A stretch of DNA of 11,429 bases. It comes from Candidatus Dormiibacterota bacterium. Its GTDB lineage: Bacteria > Chloroflexota > Dormibacteria > Aeolococcales > Bog-877. The first letter of the stretch is position 1. Each line of letters begins with the position of its first letter. Location: NCBI GenBank assembly GCA_003132265.1, contig PKXE01000233.1, positions 6,716-18,144 on the forward strand, read 5' to 3'. The position numbers were made by a program, and so were the translations under genes. The notes under the pieces were generated by a model. It worked only from the letters and a program-made list of their open reading frames with translations, did not search any database and was not told the DNA's origin. This document shows positions 5,654 to 11,429 of the stretch, in pieces.

Positions 5654-7042
5654 ATGCCGGTCACCGAAAGCGCGATCGCGGTCTTCCGTTCCGTCAATCC
5701 CGCCACGGAGGCGGTCATCGCCGAGTACCCCGCCATGAGTGCAGAGCGGATCGAGGCCGCCCTCGAGCGGGCGGAGCGCGCTTACCAGGTCAACCGCCGG
5801 GAGTCGATCGCCTGGCGATCGGAGCGGATGCTGGAGCTGGCCCAGGGGTTTCGGCGCGAGCGGGAAGATCTGGCCCAGCTGGTCACCTCCGAGATGGGTA
5901 AGCCGCTGGCCGAGGCCCAGGGAGAGGTGGACAAGTGCGCCGTCACCTGCGAGTACTTCGCCCACCAGGCCGCCAGCTTCCTGGCAAACGAGCCGTCCCC
6001 CTCCGACTCCCCGCGCAGCTTCGTGGCCTTCCGGCCACTGGGGGTGGTGCTAGCGATCATGCCCTGGAACTACCCGCTCTGGCAGGTGGTCCGCTTCGCC
6101 GCCCCTGCCCTGATGGTGGGCAATACGGCGGTGCTGAAGCACGCGCGGAACTGCTTCGGGGCTGCCCTGGCGCTGGAGCGGTTGGTCGCCGAGACCGGGT
6201 TTCCGGAGGGTGCCCTGGGCACCCTGGTGGTGGGGGCCGAGCCCATCGGGAGGGTGATTGCCGACCCCCGGGTGCGAGCAGTCACCCTCACCGGCAGCGA
6301 GGCGGCGGGGAGCAAAGTGGCCGCTCTGGCCGGGCGCGAGTGCAAGAAGGCGGTGCTGGAACTGGGCGGTTCGGACTTCTTCCTGGTGCTCGCTGACGCC
6401 GACCTGGCCCAGGCCGCCGAGGTGGGAGTGCGCGCCCGCTTCCAGAATGCGGGGCAGAGCTGCATCGCCGCCAAGCGCTTCCTGGTAGCGGAGTCGGTGG
6501 CCGATGAGTTCCAGGAGCGCTTCATCGAGCTGGCCGCCAAGCTGCCCCTGGGCGACCCCCTGGACCCCGGCACGCGGCTGGGACCGCTGGCGCGGCAGGA
6601 CCTGCGCGAGGAGCTGCACGACCAGGTGCAGCGTTCGGTGGGAGCGGGCGCCCGGCTCGCCCTGGGCGGCGCGCCCCAGGAGGGGCCGGGATTCTTCTAC
6701 CCGGCCACGGTGGTGCTCGGGAGCAAGCCGGGAATCGCCGTCTTCGATGAGGAGACCTTCGGCCCGGTGGCCTCCTTCACCCGGTTCGGCGACGAGGCGG
6801 AGGGGCTGCGGCTGGCCAATCACAGCCGCTACGGCCTGGGAGGCAACGTCTGGACCCAGGACGTGGAGCACGGGGTCGAACTGGCGGCGCAGCTGGACAC
6901 CGGGGCCGTGTTCGTCAACGGCATGACCCACTCGGACGCCCGTCTGCCCTTCGGAGGAGTCAAGAAGAGCGGTATCGGCCGGGAGCTGCACCATTTCGGC
7001 TTGCGGGAGTTCACCAACATCCAGACCGTCTGGCGCCCTTAA
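5654..7042 (+). CDS. NAD(P)-dependent succinate-semialdehyde dehydrogenase (Sad/GabD1-like)
   Basis: A 462-residue aldehyde dehydrogenase, the same length as E. coli Sad (YneI) and resembling it closely as I recall that sequence, including MPWNYPLWQV, VLELGGSDFFLV, AAKRF, FGGVKKSGIGREL and the ending NIQTVW. The catalytic set is complete: N139 (oxyanion), K162 (cofactor), E236 (general base) in LELGG, C270 (nucleophile) in NAGQSC, and E367 in EETFGP. It should oxidise succinate semialdehyde or a similar aldehyde to the acid, feeding the TCA cycle from GABA or related compounds. KHA in place of the usual KPSE suggests the Sad/GabD1 branch; NAD versus NADP preference is not certain. The ATG is preceded by GGAGG at nine bases. 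It stands alone: a decayed copy of its own 5' part lies just upstream, and the next gene converges from the other strand. Confidence 0.93.
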   Translation: MPVTESAIAVFRSVNPATEAVIAEYPAMSAERIEAALERAERAYQVNRRESIAWRSERMLELAQGFRREREDLAQLVTSEMGKPLAEAQGEVDKCAVTCEYFAHQAASFLANEPSPSDSPRSFVAFRPLGVVLAIMPWNYPLWQVVRFAAPALMVGNTAVLKHARNCFGAALALERLVAETGFPEGALGTLVVGAEPIGRVIADPRVRAVTLTGSEAAGSKVAALAGRECKKAVLELGGSDFFLVLADADLAQAAEVGVRARFQNAGQSCIAAKRFLVAESVADEFQERFIELAAKLPLGDPLDPGTRLGPLARQDLREELHDQVQRSVGAGARLALGGAPQEGPGFFYPATVVLGSKPGIAVFDEETFGPVASFTRFGDEAEGLRLANHSRYGLGGNVWTQDVEHGVELAAQLDTGAVFVNGMTHSDARLPFGGVKKSGIGRELHHFGLREFTNIQTVWRP

Positions 7043-7077
7043 TCGGGTCCGCGTGCAGAACTTTCAGTTCGCCCCAG

Positions 7078-7106
7078 CCGTCGGGAACCGGCAGCCGCGG
7101 TGACGG
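7078..7106. terminator. Possible bidirectional terminator hairpin between convergent genes
   Basis: In the 76-bp gap between the dehydrogenase stop (7042) and the regulator stop (7119), CCGTC at 7078-7082 and ACCG at 7087-7090 pair with CGGT at 7098-7101 and GACGG at 7102-7106. This gives nine base pairs with a four-base bulge (GGGA) and a seven-base loop. The plus-strand 3' flank is pyrimidine-rich (CTCTCCTTCT) but has no true U-run. A weaker hairpin, GAACT-TTC-AGTTC, lies at 7058-7070. Confidence 0.35.
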
Positions 7107-7118
7107 ATCGCTCTCCTT

Positions 7119-8219
7119 CTACAGCTCCTCACCCAGGATGGCGGGGTCGTAGCCGGGCAGGGCTAGCAGCTCACGACGCAACTGCGGGCCGCCCAAAACC
7201 AAGAGCAAGAGCCGCAGCTCAGGCGACTCCAGCCGCTCCCGCGCGACCTGGACCACGCACTCCTCCTCGGAGAGGGGGAGAAAGCGAAGTCCGTAGGTGA
7301 GGGCGGCCGGCTCGGTGGCGATCCCCACGTCCGCCAGGCCGGTGCCGACGGCGCTGGCCACCTGAAGGTGCCCGCCGGCCTCACTTCGGTAGCCAGGCAG
7401 GTCCAGCCCAGCGACGCTGAGCGCCCCGAGCTCAGCGTCAAGCAGGCGACGGGCCTGGGCTCCCTCTTCGCGGTTCACCCAGCGAAGCCGCTCGCGGACG
7501 GCATCGCTGACGGAGTTGACCAGGGGGTGATCATCCCCCCGCAGGAGGAGGCCCTCCCGCCACCTGGCGAACCCGATCGAGGCGAGGGCGGGATCGCCCA
7601 GGTGCCGAGCGCGCTCGGCGACCGGGTAGTGGAGGGAGGCGGCATGAACCAGCCCCTCTTGCAGCAGCCGGGCCGCCTCGGCATTGCCACAGGCCCACCA
7701 GTCAAGGCCCCAGCCATCCCCTGCCCCCGCGACCGGTGCGCCCAGGAGGGGTAGGGCGGGATCGCATCCGGCCACCAGCAAGGAGCGCCCACTGCCCCAG
7801 AGCTCGGCCGGGGAGTCGGCTCCGGCCAGCCGGCCAGTGGCTGAGGCAAAGCCCATCGCCGCCGCCCGGTCCCCGATCAGCGGTAGAGCTATCCAGCGAT
7901 CGAAGACCCGGACCAGCCGGGCCCGGCCAGGAGCGTTCCCCGGCGAGAGCGAGATGGCCGCCACCTCCTGGACCCTGGTGTCGGGGGCGAAGAGCTGGTC
8001 GACCGTGCTTCCGAGAGCCCGAGCCAGCGCCAGCGCGCCCGCCAGCGACGGGGACCACACCCCAGCCTCCGCCCCGGCCACGGCCTGGCGGCTGACGCTG
8101 CAGAGATCGGCCAGTTGGCTCTGGGTCAGCCCGGCGGCGAGGCGCGCCAGGCGCAGCCGGCGACCGGCTTCGACCGCTCCCGCAGCAGGCGATCGGCGCG
8201 CCGGCCGCGGCTCAGTCAA
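7119..8219 (-). CDS. XRE-type regulator with PBP-like sensor domain, probable molybdate/tungstate regulator
   Basis: A DNA-binding regulator of about 366 residues. An XRE helix-turn-helix covers about residues 19-77 (GRRLRLARLAAGLTQSQLA...VSRQAVAGAEAG...LARALGSTVDQLF). The C-terminal part, about 172-332, is a periplasmic-binding-protein-like domain (PF12727 type) with GNAEAARLLQEGLVHAASLHYP, the VNREEGAQARRLLDAEL segment, and GTGLADVGIATEPAALTYGLRFLPL. Such one-component regulators often accompany molybdate genes and are thought to sense the oxyanion or molybdopterin-like ligand; the ligand here is inferred from context. It is the last gene of the mod operon, overlapping modC by eight bases from TTG 8219. 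An in-frame TTG at 8258 would add 13 residues and a 47-base overlap. Neither has a good ribosome-binding site, so coupling to modC is likely. The C-terminus has no missing motif. Confidence 0.87.
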   Translation of the reverse strand: MTEPRPARRSPAAGAVEAGRRLRLARLAAGLTQSQLADLCSVSRQAVAGAEAGVWSPSLAGALALARALGSTVDQLFAPDTRVQEVAAISLSPGNAPGRARLVRVFDRWIALPLIGDRAAAMGFASATGRLAGADSPAELWGSGRSLLVAGCDPALPLLGAPVAGAGDGWGLDWWACGNAEAARLLQEGLVHAASLHYPVAERARHLGDPALASIGFARWREGLLLRGDDHPLVNSVSDAVRERLRWVNREEGAQARRLLDAELGALSVAGLDLPGYRSEAGGHLQVASAVGTGLADVGIATEPAALTYGLRFLPLSEEECVVQVARERLESPELRLLLLVLGGPQLRRELLALPGYDPAILGEEL

Positions 8220-9177
8220 GGGCGGGGCCCGGTCCGGGGAAGATCGGTGCGGCGTCAACCTGGAACCGTCTTCGCGATCCCAGTTGGGGCGGCTCGTCGA
8301 AGAAGCAGTGGAAGCGCCCCAGCCAGTCCCCCACCGACTCCAGCTCGACGTCGATGCGTGCTCCCTCCGGCTTCATCCCAACCACTCTGCCGGAAAGAGC
8401 GCCGGACTCGTCCGCGGAGCCGGCGGGCCGCACCCGGTCCGGGTGGATCGCCATCACCTGGTCCCGGCGGCGAAGCCAGCCCCGGTACCCGACCAGCTGC
8501 GCCACGACCGCCGTCTTAGGCCTCAGCACCAGCTCCCGGGGATCCCCGATCTGGAGCAAGGACCCGCGGTCCAGCACCGCCACCCGGTCGGCGAAGGCCT
8601 GAGCCTCCTGCAGCTGGTGGGTCACCAGTAACGCCGCCGTACCACTGTCTTGGAGCTCCTGGCGCACCAGCTCCAGCAGTTCCAGGCCGAGCGGCCGGTC
8701 CAGGGAGCTGAAGGGCTCGTCCAGGCAGAGCAGGCGCACTTCGCTCTGCAGCGTTCGGCAGAGGGCGACCCGCTGCGCCTCGCCGCCGGAGAGTCCCTTG
8801 GGCCGCGCCTGGAGCAAGGTGCCCAGCCCCATCCGGGACGCCGTCGCAAAGGCTGTCTCGGCGGTGGCACCCGGGGGGTAGCGGATGTTGTCGAGGACGG
8901 TGAGATGGGGGAAGAGCCCCGGGTTCTGGCGGAGGAGGCCGACACCGCGGCGACCCACCGGGATGTCGGATCCGGGATGCGTACCGGAACTGAGCCGGCG
9001 GCGATCGAGCCAGATCTCGCCGGCGGTGATCGGGACCAACCCCGCCACCGCCTCCAGGAAGGTGGTCTTGCCGGCACCGGAGGGGCCGAGGACGGCTAGC
9101 CGCTCGCCGGGCTCGACCCGGATCTCCATCCGCACGGTGAAGTCACGGCGTCCTACCTCAAAATCGGCGGCGAGCAC
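8212..9177 (-). CDS. modC: Molybdate/tungstate ABC transporter ATP-binding protein
   Basis: A 321-residue ATPase that drives the importer from the cytoplasmic side. From the chosen start it shows Walker A GPSGAGKTT at 31-39, Q-loop Q84 in LLRQNPGLFPHLTV, signature LSGGEAQRVAL at 129-139, Walker B LLCLDEPF at 149-156, D-loop SSLD at 157-160 and H-loop VTHQ with H187. The C-terminal third (about 240-310; AIHPDRVRPA...GRVVGMKPEGARIDVELE) is a TOBE-like/regulatory region, as in ModC, WtpC and CysA types. Assignment to molybdate/tungstate rests on the neighbouring binding protein and regulator. GTG 9177 is preferred because GGAG lies five bases before it; GTG 9198 would add seven residues without a ribosome-binding site. 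It overlaps the permease gene by 20 bases and the regulator by eight. Confidence 0.9.
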   Translation of the reverse strand: MLAADFEVGRRDFTVRMEIRVEPGERLAVLGPSGAGKTTFLEAVAGLVPITAGEIWLDRRRLSSGTHPGSDIPVGRRGVGLLRQNPGLFPHLTVLDNIRYPPGATAETAFATASRMGLGTLLQARPKGLSGGEAQRVALCRTLQSEVRLLCLDEPFSSLDRPLGLELLELVRQELQDSGTAALLVTHQLQEAQAFADRVAVLDRGSLLQIGDPRELVLRPKTAVVAQLVGYRGWLRRRDQVMAIHPDRVRPAGSADESGALSGRVVGMKPEGARIDVELESVGDWLGRFHCFFDEPPQLGSRRRFQVDAAPIFPGPGPALD

Positions 9178-9976
9178 GGCTACTCCAGATGTAGGCACCG
9201 ACCGGGACCGGCAGAGCGACCACCAGCAGCACCAGCGCGAACGGGAGGGCGGAACTGAGACCCGACTCCTGAAGGGTCGTCCAGATCTGCATGGGGAGCC
9301 CGAAGGGGTGGTAGGCGATGATCAGGACCGCGCCGAACGCTCCCATGGCCCTGGCCCAGGTCACCGCCAGGGCCATGGCCAGACCGGGAGCGGCCAGCGG
9401 CAGGGTGACCTGCCGCCAGGTCCGCCACCGGCCATCGCCCAACAGAGCGGCGGCCTGCTCCAAGTCGGGTTCGACGGCGGCGAAGGCGGCCTCGGCTCCC
9501 AGCACGTAGTAGGGAACCGCCTCATAGACCTCGGCGAGGACCAGGGCGAAGAAGGTGTCCGAGGCGGTGAGGTTGAGGTGGGAGAGCGCCGCCCCGATGG
9601 GGGTGGCGGGACCGACCATGAAGATCAGCAGCAGGCCGATCACCAAGGGAGGGGTGAGCAGCGGCAGGATGACCCCGATCTCCCAGAGGCGGGTGAACGG
9701 GAGTCTTCCTCTGGCCAAGAGGTAGGCCAACGGGGTTCCCAAAAGCAGGATGGCGCCGAGCGCCACCAGCGAGGCCAGCACTGACACCACCAGCGGCTGG
9801 AGCGCGCCCGGCTGGCGCAGTGAGCTCACCACCGAGCCTGGCGACAGGTGAACCAGAAGGGCAATCAGCGGGCCCAGCAGCGCCGCCCAAACGATCAGCG
9901 CGCCCAGCAGCGACAAAGAGGTGGTCGCCCGGACTCCGGCGAGCCGCGGCGCCGGCGGCGCGGGTGCGACGGTCAT
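9158..9976 (-). CDS. modB: Molybdate/tungstate ABC transporter permease
   Basis: A 272-residue inner-membrane permease with about six hydrophobic segments (near residues 20-42, 61-88, 98-120, 142-160, 196-220 and 243-264). The cytoplasmic EAA loop, EQAAALLGDGRWRTWRQVTLPLAAPG at about 173-198, is the coupling helix that docks on the ATPase. TPLAYLLARGRLP and LPLLTPPLVIGLLL match the ModB/CysT/WtpB branch. It forms the translocation path for the oxyanion delivered by the binding protein. The ATG overlaps the TGA of the binding-protein gene by four bases (ATGA), and its 3' end overlaps modC by 20 bases, so the three are translated together. Sulfate is a possible alternative substrate, but the binding protein argues for molybdate or tungstate. 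Confidence 0.9.
   Translation of the reverse strand: MTVAPAPPAPRLAGVRATTSLSLLGALIVWAALLGPLIALLVHLSPGSVVSSLRQPGALQPLVVSVLASLVALGAILLLGTPLAYLLARGRLPFTRLWEIGVILPLLTPPLVIGLLLIFMVGPATPIGAALSHLNLTASDTFFALVLAEVYEAVPYYVLGAEAAFAAVEPDLEQAAALLGDGRWRTWRQVTLPLAAPGLAMALAVTWARAMGAFGAVLIIAYHPFGLPMQIWTTLQESGLSSALPFALVLLVVALPVPVGAYIWSSRARRRF
9183..9186 (-). promoter_or_regulatory. Ribosome-binding site choosing the modC start
   Basis: Minus-strand GGAG, five bases before GTG 9177 and inside the permease 3' end, favours this start over the GTG at 9198, which has none. Confidence 0.55.
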
Positions 9977-10965
9977 GCCTTGCGGGCGGCTGCTCTGCGG
10001 ATCGACGAGGGGACCGCCGAGACCTTGCCCACGAACGAGGGTACCAGCAGCTGGTAGCCCTCTTGCCCGAGCAGCCGGCGCCCGGAGGAGGTCAGCAGGT
10101 ATCGGACAAACGCGTCGCCAGCGCCCTGGTCCGGACCCTTGAGCACCGAGGCTTCCACGTCGAGCAGCGAGCCGTGCACCTTCTGGCCGGGAGCCACGAT
10201 CAGCGACACCTTGGCGTACCCCTTGGCGTCCGCGGGGTCGGCAAAGTTGATGCTCGGCGGAAGCCCGATATAGGGGAGATGAAGCTGGACCGCCTGGGGC
10301 AGGTAGGCGCTGGCGGCGTCAAGCTGGCCGGCTTGGAGGGTGGGCTCGAGCGAGGTCTCGGAGAAGATCTGGGAGGCGCCGTCCGAGCCTCCCAGATCGG
10401 CCGCCCCGGTGGCAGAGCTCACCTGGAGGTCCTTCTCCGCCAGCCGGACCATCATCTCGAAGGCTTGGCCCTGGGGGTCCACGGCCGGGTCCGTCCGCCC
10501 CAGCCGAAAGCCGGGGGTGGCCATCAGAGCGAAGAGGTCTCGGATCGGCAATTTGCCGTCGGCAATCTTCTTTAGTTCCGCCGCGTGTGGGCCTCGCGGA
10601 TAGTAGGCCACCACCAAAGGGCTGGCCGCGAAGCGGACGGCCCAGCTGGTGAAGCGGGGCTCGAGCAACGTCATCGGGACCTGCCCGACCGGCACGAAGA
10701 CGTTGGGGTGAAGCTCGCCCGCCAGGATCTCCTGGGCAAGCCCCAGGCTGCCTGCCGCCTGCCCCTGGTATTGGTAGCCGGTGCTCCGGGAGAACGACGG
10801 CCCGAGGTACCCGTCCATCAGGAGCTGGAGGGAGCCGGCGCAAGCGACGCTGGCCAAGCCCGTCCGCGAGGCGGCCGTGGCGCCGAGCTCGCTCTGAGCG
10901 AGCGCCGTGCCGACACCGAGCACCAGTGCCAGGGCCCCGATCCGTCCCCGCCAGCCTAGCCTCAC
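9973..10965 (-). CDS. modA: Molybdate/tungstate-binding protein (WtpA/ModA-like), secreted
   Basis: A 330-residue extracytoplasmic binding protein that captures the oxyanion for the importer. The N-terminus is a signal peptide: basic MRLGWRGR, hydrophobic IGALALVLGVGTALA, then a probable cleavage after ALA (residue 23). No lipobox cysteine is seen at that site, although C42 lies further on. VACAGSLQLLMDGYLGPSF is the AGSL ligand-loop entry. GRTDPAVDPQGQAFEMMVRLAE (about 156-177) and the segment AAS-AYLPQAV..HLPYIGLPPSINFADPADAKGYAKVSL resemble the WtpA/TupA-like tungstate/molybdate subfamily (DPxxDPxG; YIxLPxxINxxDP) more than E. coli ModA. Start is GTG 10965, only two bases from an inverted repeat. 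GAGG lies 12 bases ahead, and a TATGCT box six bases ahead could make the transcript leaderless. First gene of the operon; its TGA overlaps modB by four bases. Confidence 0.87.
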   Translation of the reverse strand: MRLGWRGRIGALALVLGVGTALAQSELGATAASRTGLASVACAGSLQLLMDGYLGPSFSRSTGYQYQGQAAGSLGLAQEILAGELHPNVFVPVGQVPMTLLEPRFTSWAVRFAASPLVVAYYPRGPHAAELKKIADGKLPIRDLFALMATPGFRLGRTDPAVDPQGQAFEMMVRLAEKDLQVSSATGAADLGGSDGASQIFSETSLEPTLQAGQLDAASAYLPQAVQLHLPYIGLPPSINFADPADAKGYAKVSLIVAPGQKVHGSLLDVEASVLKGPDQGAGDAFVRYLLTSSGRRLLGQEGYQLLVPSFVGKVSAVPSSIRRAAARKA

Positions 10966-10967
10966 TC

Positions 10968-10984
10968 CGCGAGCATACCTCGCG
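10968..10984. promoter_or_regulatory. Inverted repeat at the modA start, candidate operator
   Basis: CGCGAG-catac-CTCGCG is a perfect 6-bp inverted repeat with a five-base centre, ending two bases before the modA GTG. It covers the minus-strand TATGCT box (10972-10977). A protein bound here would block transcription or translation start. A hairpin in the mRNA is also possible. The XRE-type regulator at the end of the operon is the obvious candidate binder; this is inference. Confidence 0.45.
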
Positions 10985-10992
10985 CTCCGCTA

Positions 10993-11015
10993 GTCTCACT
11001 TGCGGGTTGTCTCAC
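10993..11015. repeat. Direct repeat GTCTCAC upstream of modA
   Basis: GTCTCAC is present at 10993-10999 and 11009-11015, a period of 16 bases, 28-50 bp upstream of the modA start. On the modA strand it reads GTGAGAC twice. It may be an activator or repressor site; no -35 consensus was found there. Confidence 0.4.
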
Positions 11016-11199
11016 CATGACCGCCCAATCCCCTGCTTCTACCGCGTTCGGACAGCTCCATCCGTCGAGCTCGGGCAATATGTTCCGCCAGCTCGCGCGA
11101 CTCTCTGGTCGGAGTGCGTGTCTTTCTGGTAGGACTTGGTCCCTGCCGCAGCAAACGGGGTGCCAGGAAGAGCGCCCCGGCCCCGCCTCAGACCCCGTA

Positions 11200-11205
11200 T
11201 AGACT
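11200..11205 (+). promoter_or_regulatory. Putative -10 box of a leaderless transcript
   Basis: TAGACT (TANNNT type, within GTATAGACTG) is followed by six bases and then GTG 11212. This is the spacing expected when transcription begins at the start codon, a common arrangement in high-GC Gram-positive bacteria. No -35 box is evident. Confidence 0.4.
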
Positions 11206-11211
11206 GCCCAG

Positions 11212-11429
11212 GTGTCTGATCAGCCCCAGCCGACGCCCGCCGCGGACCGGCTCCGCGGGCGCCCTGCTGGCCTCAGATCGCGAGCGCGACCAACTGGTCG
11301 ATCGGCTAAGCGCTGCCTGCGCTGACGGACGCCTCGACCTGGCCGACTTCTCGGATCGGCTGGAGGCGGCTCTCTCCGCCCGGCCCATGCCGACATCATG
11401 AGCTTGGAGGCGGACCTGGGCCAGCCGGC
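11212..11429 (+). pseudogene. DUF1707-type protein gene with two compensating frameshifts, incomplete at the window end
   Basis: From GTG 11212 the frame reads MSDQPQPTPAADRLRGR, then breaks. The next frame gives LLASDRERDQLVDRL followed by SAACADGRLDLADFSDRLEAALSAR, the typical DUF1707 pattern (ASDxxRExxVxRLxxAxxxGRLxxxEFxxRLxxALxAR). After SAR that frame hits TGA 11399, while the first frame resumes with HADIMSLEADLGQP, the expected DUF1707 continuation. Removing one C from CCC at 11262-11264 and adding one C to CCC at 11384-11386 restores a single reading frame to the window end. DUF1707 is a short N-terminal domain of small, often membrane-anchored actinobacterial proteins of unknown role. 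Either the gene is broken or two C-run length errors are present in the sequence. The 3' part lies outside the window, so nothing can be said of membrane segments. Confidence 0.6.

Larger units (their letters stand above)
10966..11211. promoter_or_regulatory. Divergent control region of the mod operon and the DUF1707-type gene
   Basis: This gap of about 246 bp contains the modA-proximal inverted repeat, the GTCTCAC direct repeats and, at its right end, the putative -10 box of the DUF1707-type gene. The middle (about 11016-11195) shows no recognisable gene or RNA. A 61-codon open frame from 11017 has an atypical composition and no ribosome-binding site. Confidence 0.5.

Noticed and set aside
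6050..6994. Long open frame of 314 codons on the minus strand inside the aldehyde dehydrogenase
   Set aside because: It is exactly antisense to a clear enzyme gene. The translation is rich in G, R, H and Q without any family motif, a normal side effect of high GC.
7684..8631. Plus-strand open frame of 315 codons opposite the regulator and modC
   Set aside because: It is antisense to two recognisable proteins, is rich in P, R, S and A, and has no motif.
11017..11202. 61-codon plus-strand frame in the modA/DUF1707 gap
   Set aside because: No ribosome-binding site, no recognisable motif, atypical composition, and it overlaps the probable control region.
11114..11401. 95-codon frame starting at GTG 11114 as the intact DUF1707-type gene
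   Set aside because: The N-terminal 45 residues look non-coding. The better start is GTG 11212 in another frame, and the 3' end stops just where the domain should continue in that other frame.
1..11429. CRISPR arrays, insertion sequences, integrase or phage genes
   Set aside because: No regularly spaced repeats, transposase motifs or terminal inverted repeats were seen on either strand. The only duplication is the local dehydrogenase fragment.

Overview
The window is very GC-rich and gene-dense. It uses GTG and TTG starts freely, has many start/stop overlaps inside operons, and has at least one gene that looks leaderless. Together with a DUF1707-type gene and tandem YbjQ-fold proteins, this suggests a high-GC terrabacterium such as an Actinomycetota or a Dormibacterota-like lineage. 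That placement is inferred from style and content; no marker gene is present.

Layout. (1) 4-3159, minus strand: a tightly coupled four-gene operon. In transcription order it holds a 133-residue unrecognised protein, two proteins each carrying two YbjQ-like (heavy-metal-binding-fold, PF01906-type) domains, and a class II-like histone deacetylase/AcuC-family amidohydrolase. The junctions are a 1-nt overlap, a 23-nt overlap and a direct TAA|TTG abutment. (2) 3160-3274: a short divergent intergenic region with a perfect 12-bp palindrome. (3) 3275-5187, plus strand: a MscS-family channel followed, with a 4-nt TTGA overlap, by a metallo-beta-lactamase-fold hydrolase. (4) 5188-5653: no intact gene. 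It holds a decayed, internally deleted copy of the 5' part of the next gene, then short repeats and a GC-rich hairpin. (5) 5654-7042, plus strand: an intact aldehyde dehydrogenase of the succinate-semialdehyde dehydrogenase (Sad/GabD1) type. (6) 7119-10965, minus strand: a molybdate/tungstate uptake operon made of a WtpA/ModA-like binding protein, permease, ATPase and, last, an XRE-type regulator with a substrate-binding-protein-like domain. All of its junctions overlap. (7) 10966-11211: the divergent control region, with an inverted repeat beside the modA start and a pair of direct repeats. (8) 11212 to the end, plus strand: a DUF1707-type gene that reads correctly only if two compensating one-base indels are assumed; it leaves the window.

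How the parts work together: the mod operon forms a complete oxyanion importer with a probable self-contained ligand-sensing regulator. The YbjQ/HDAC operon looks like one co-translated unit of unknown purpose and is the best candidate for an undescribed system. The channel, MBL hydrolase and aldehyde dehydrogenase share a strand but show no clear common pathway.
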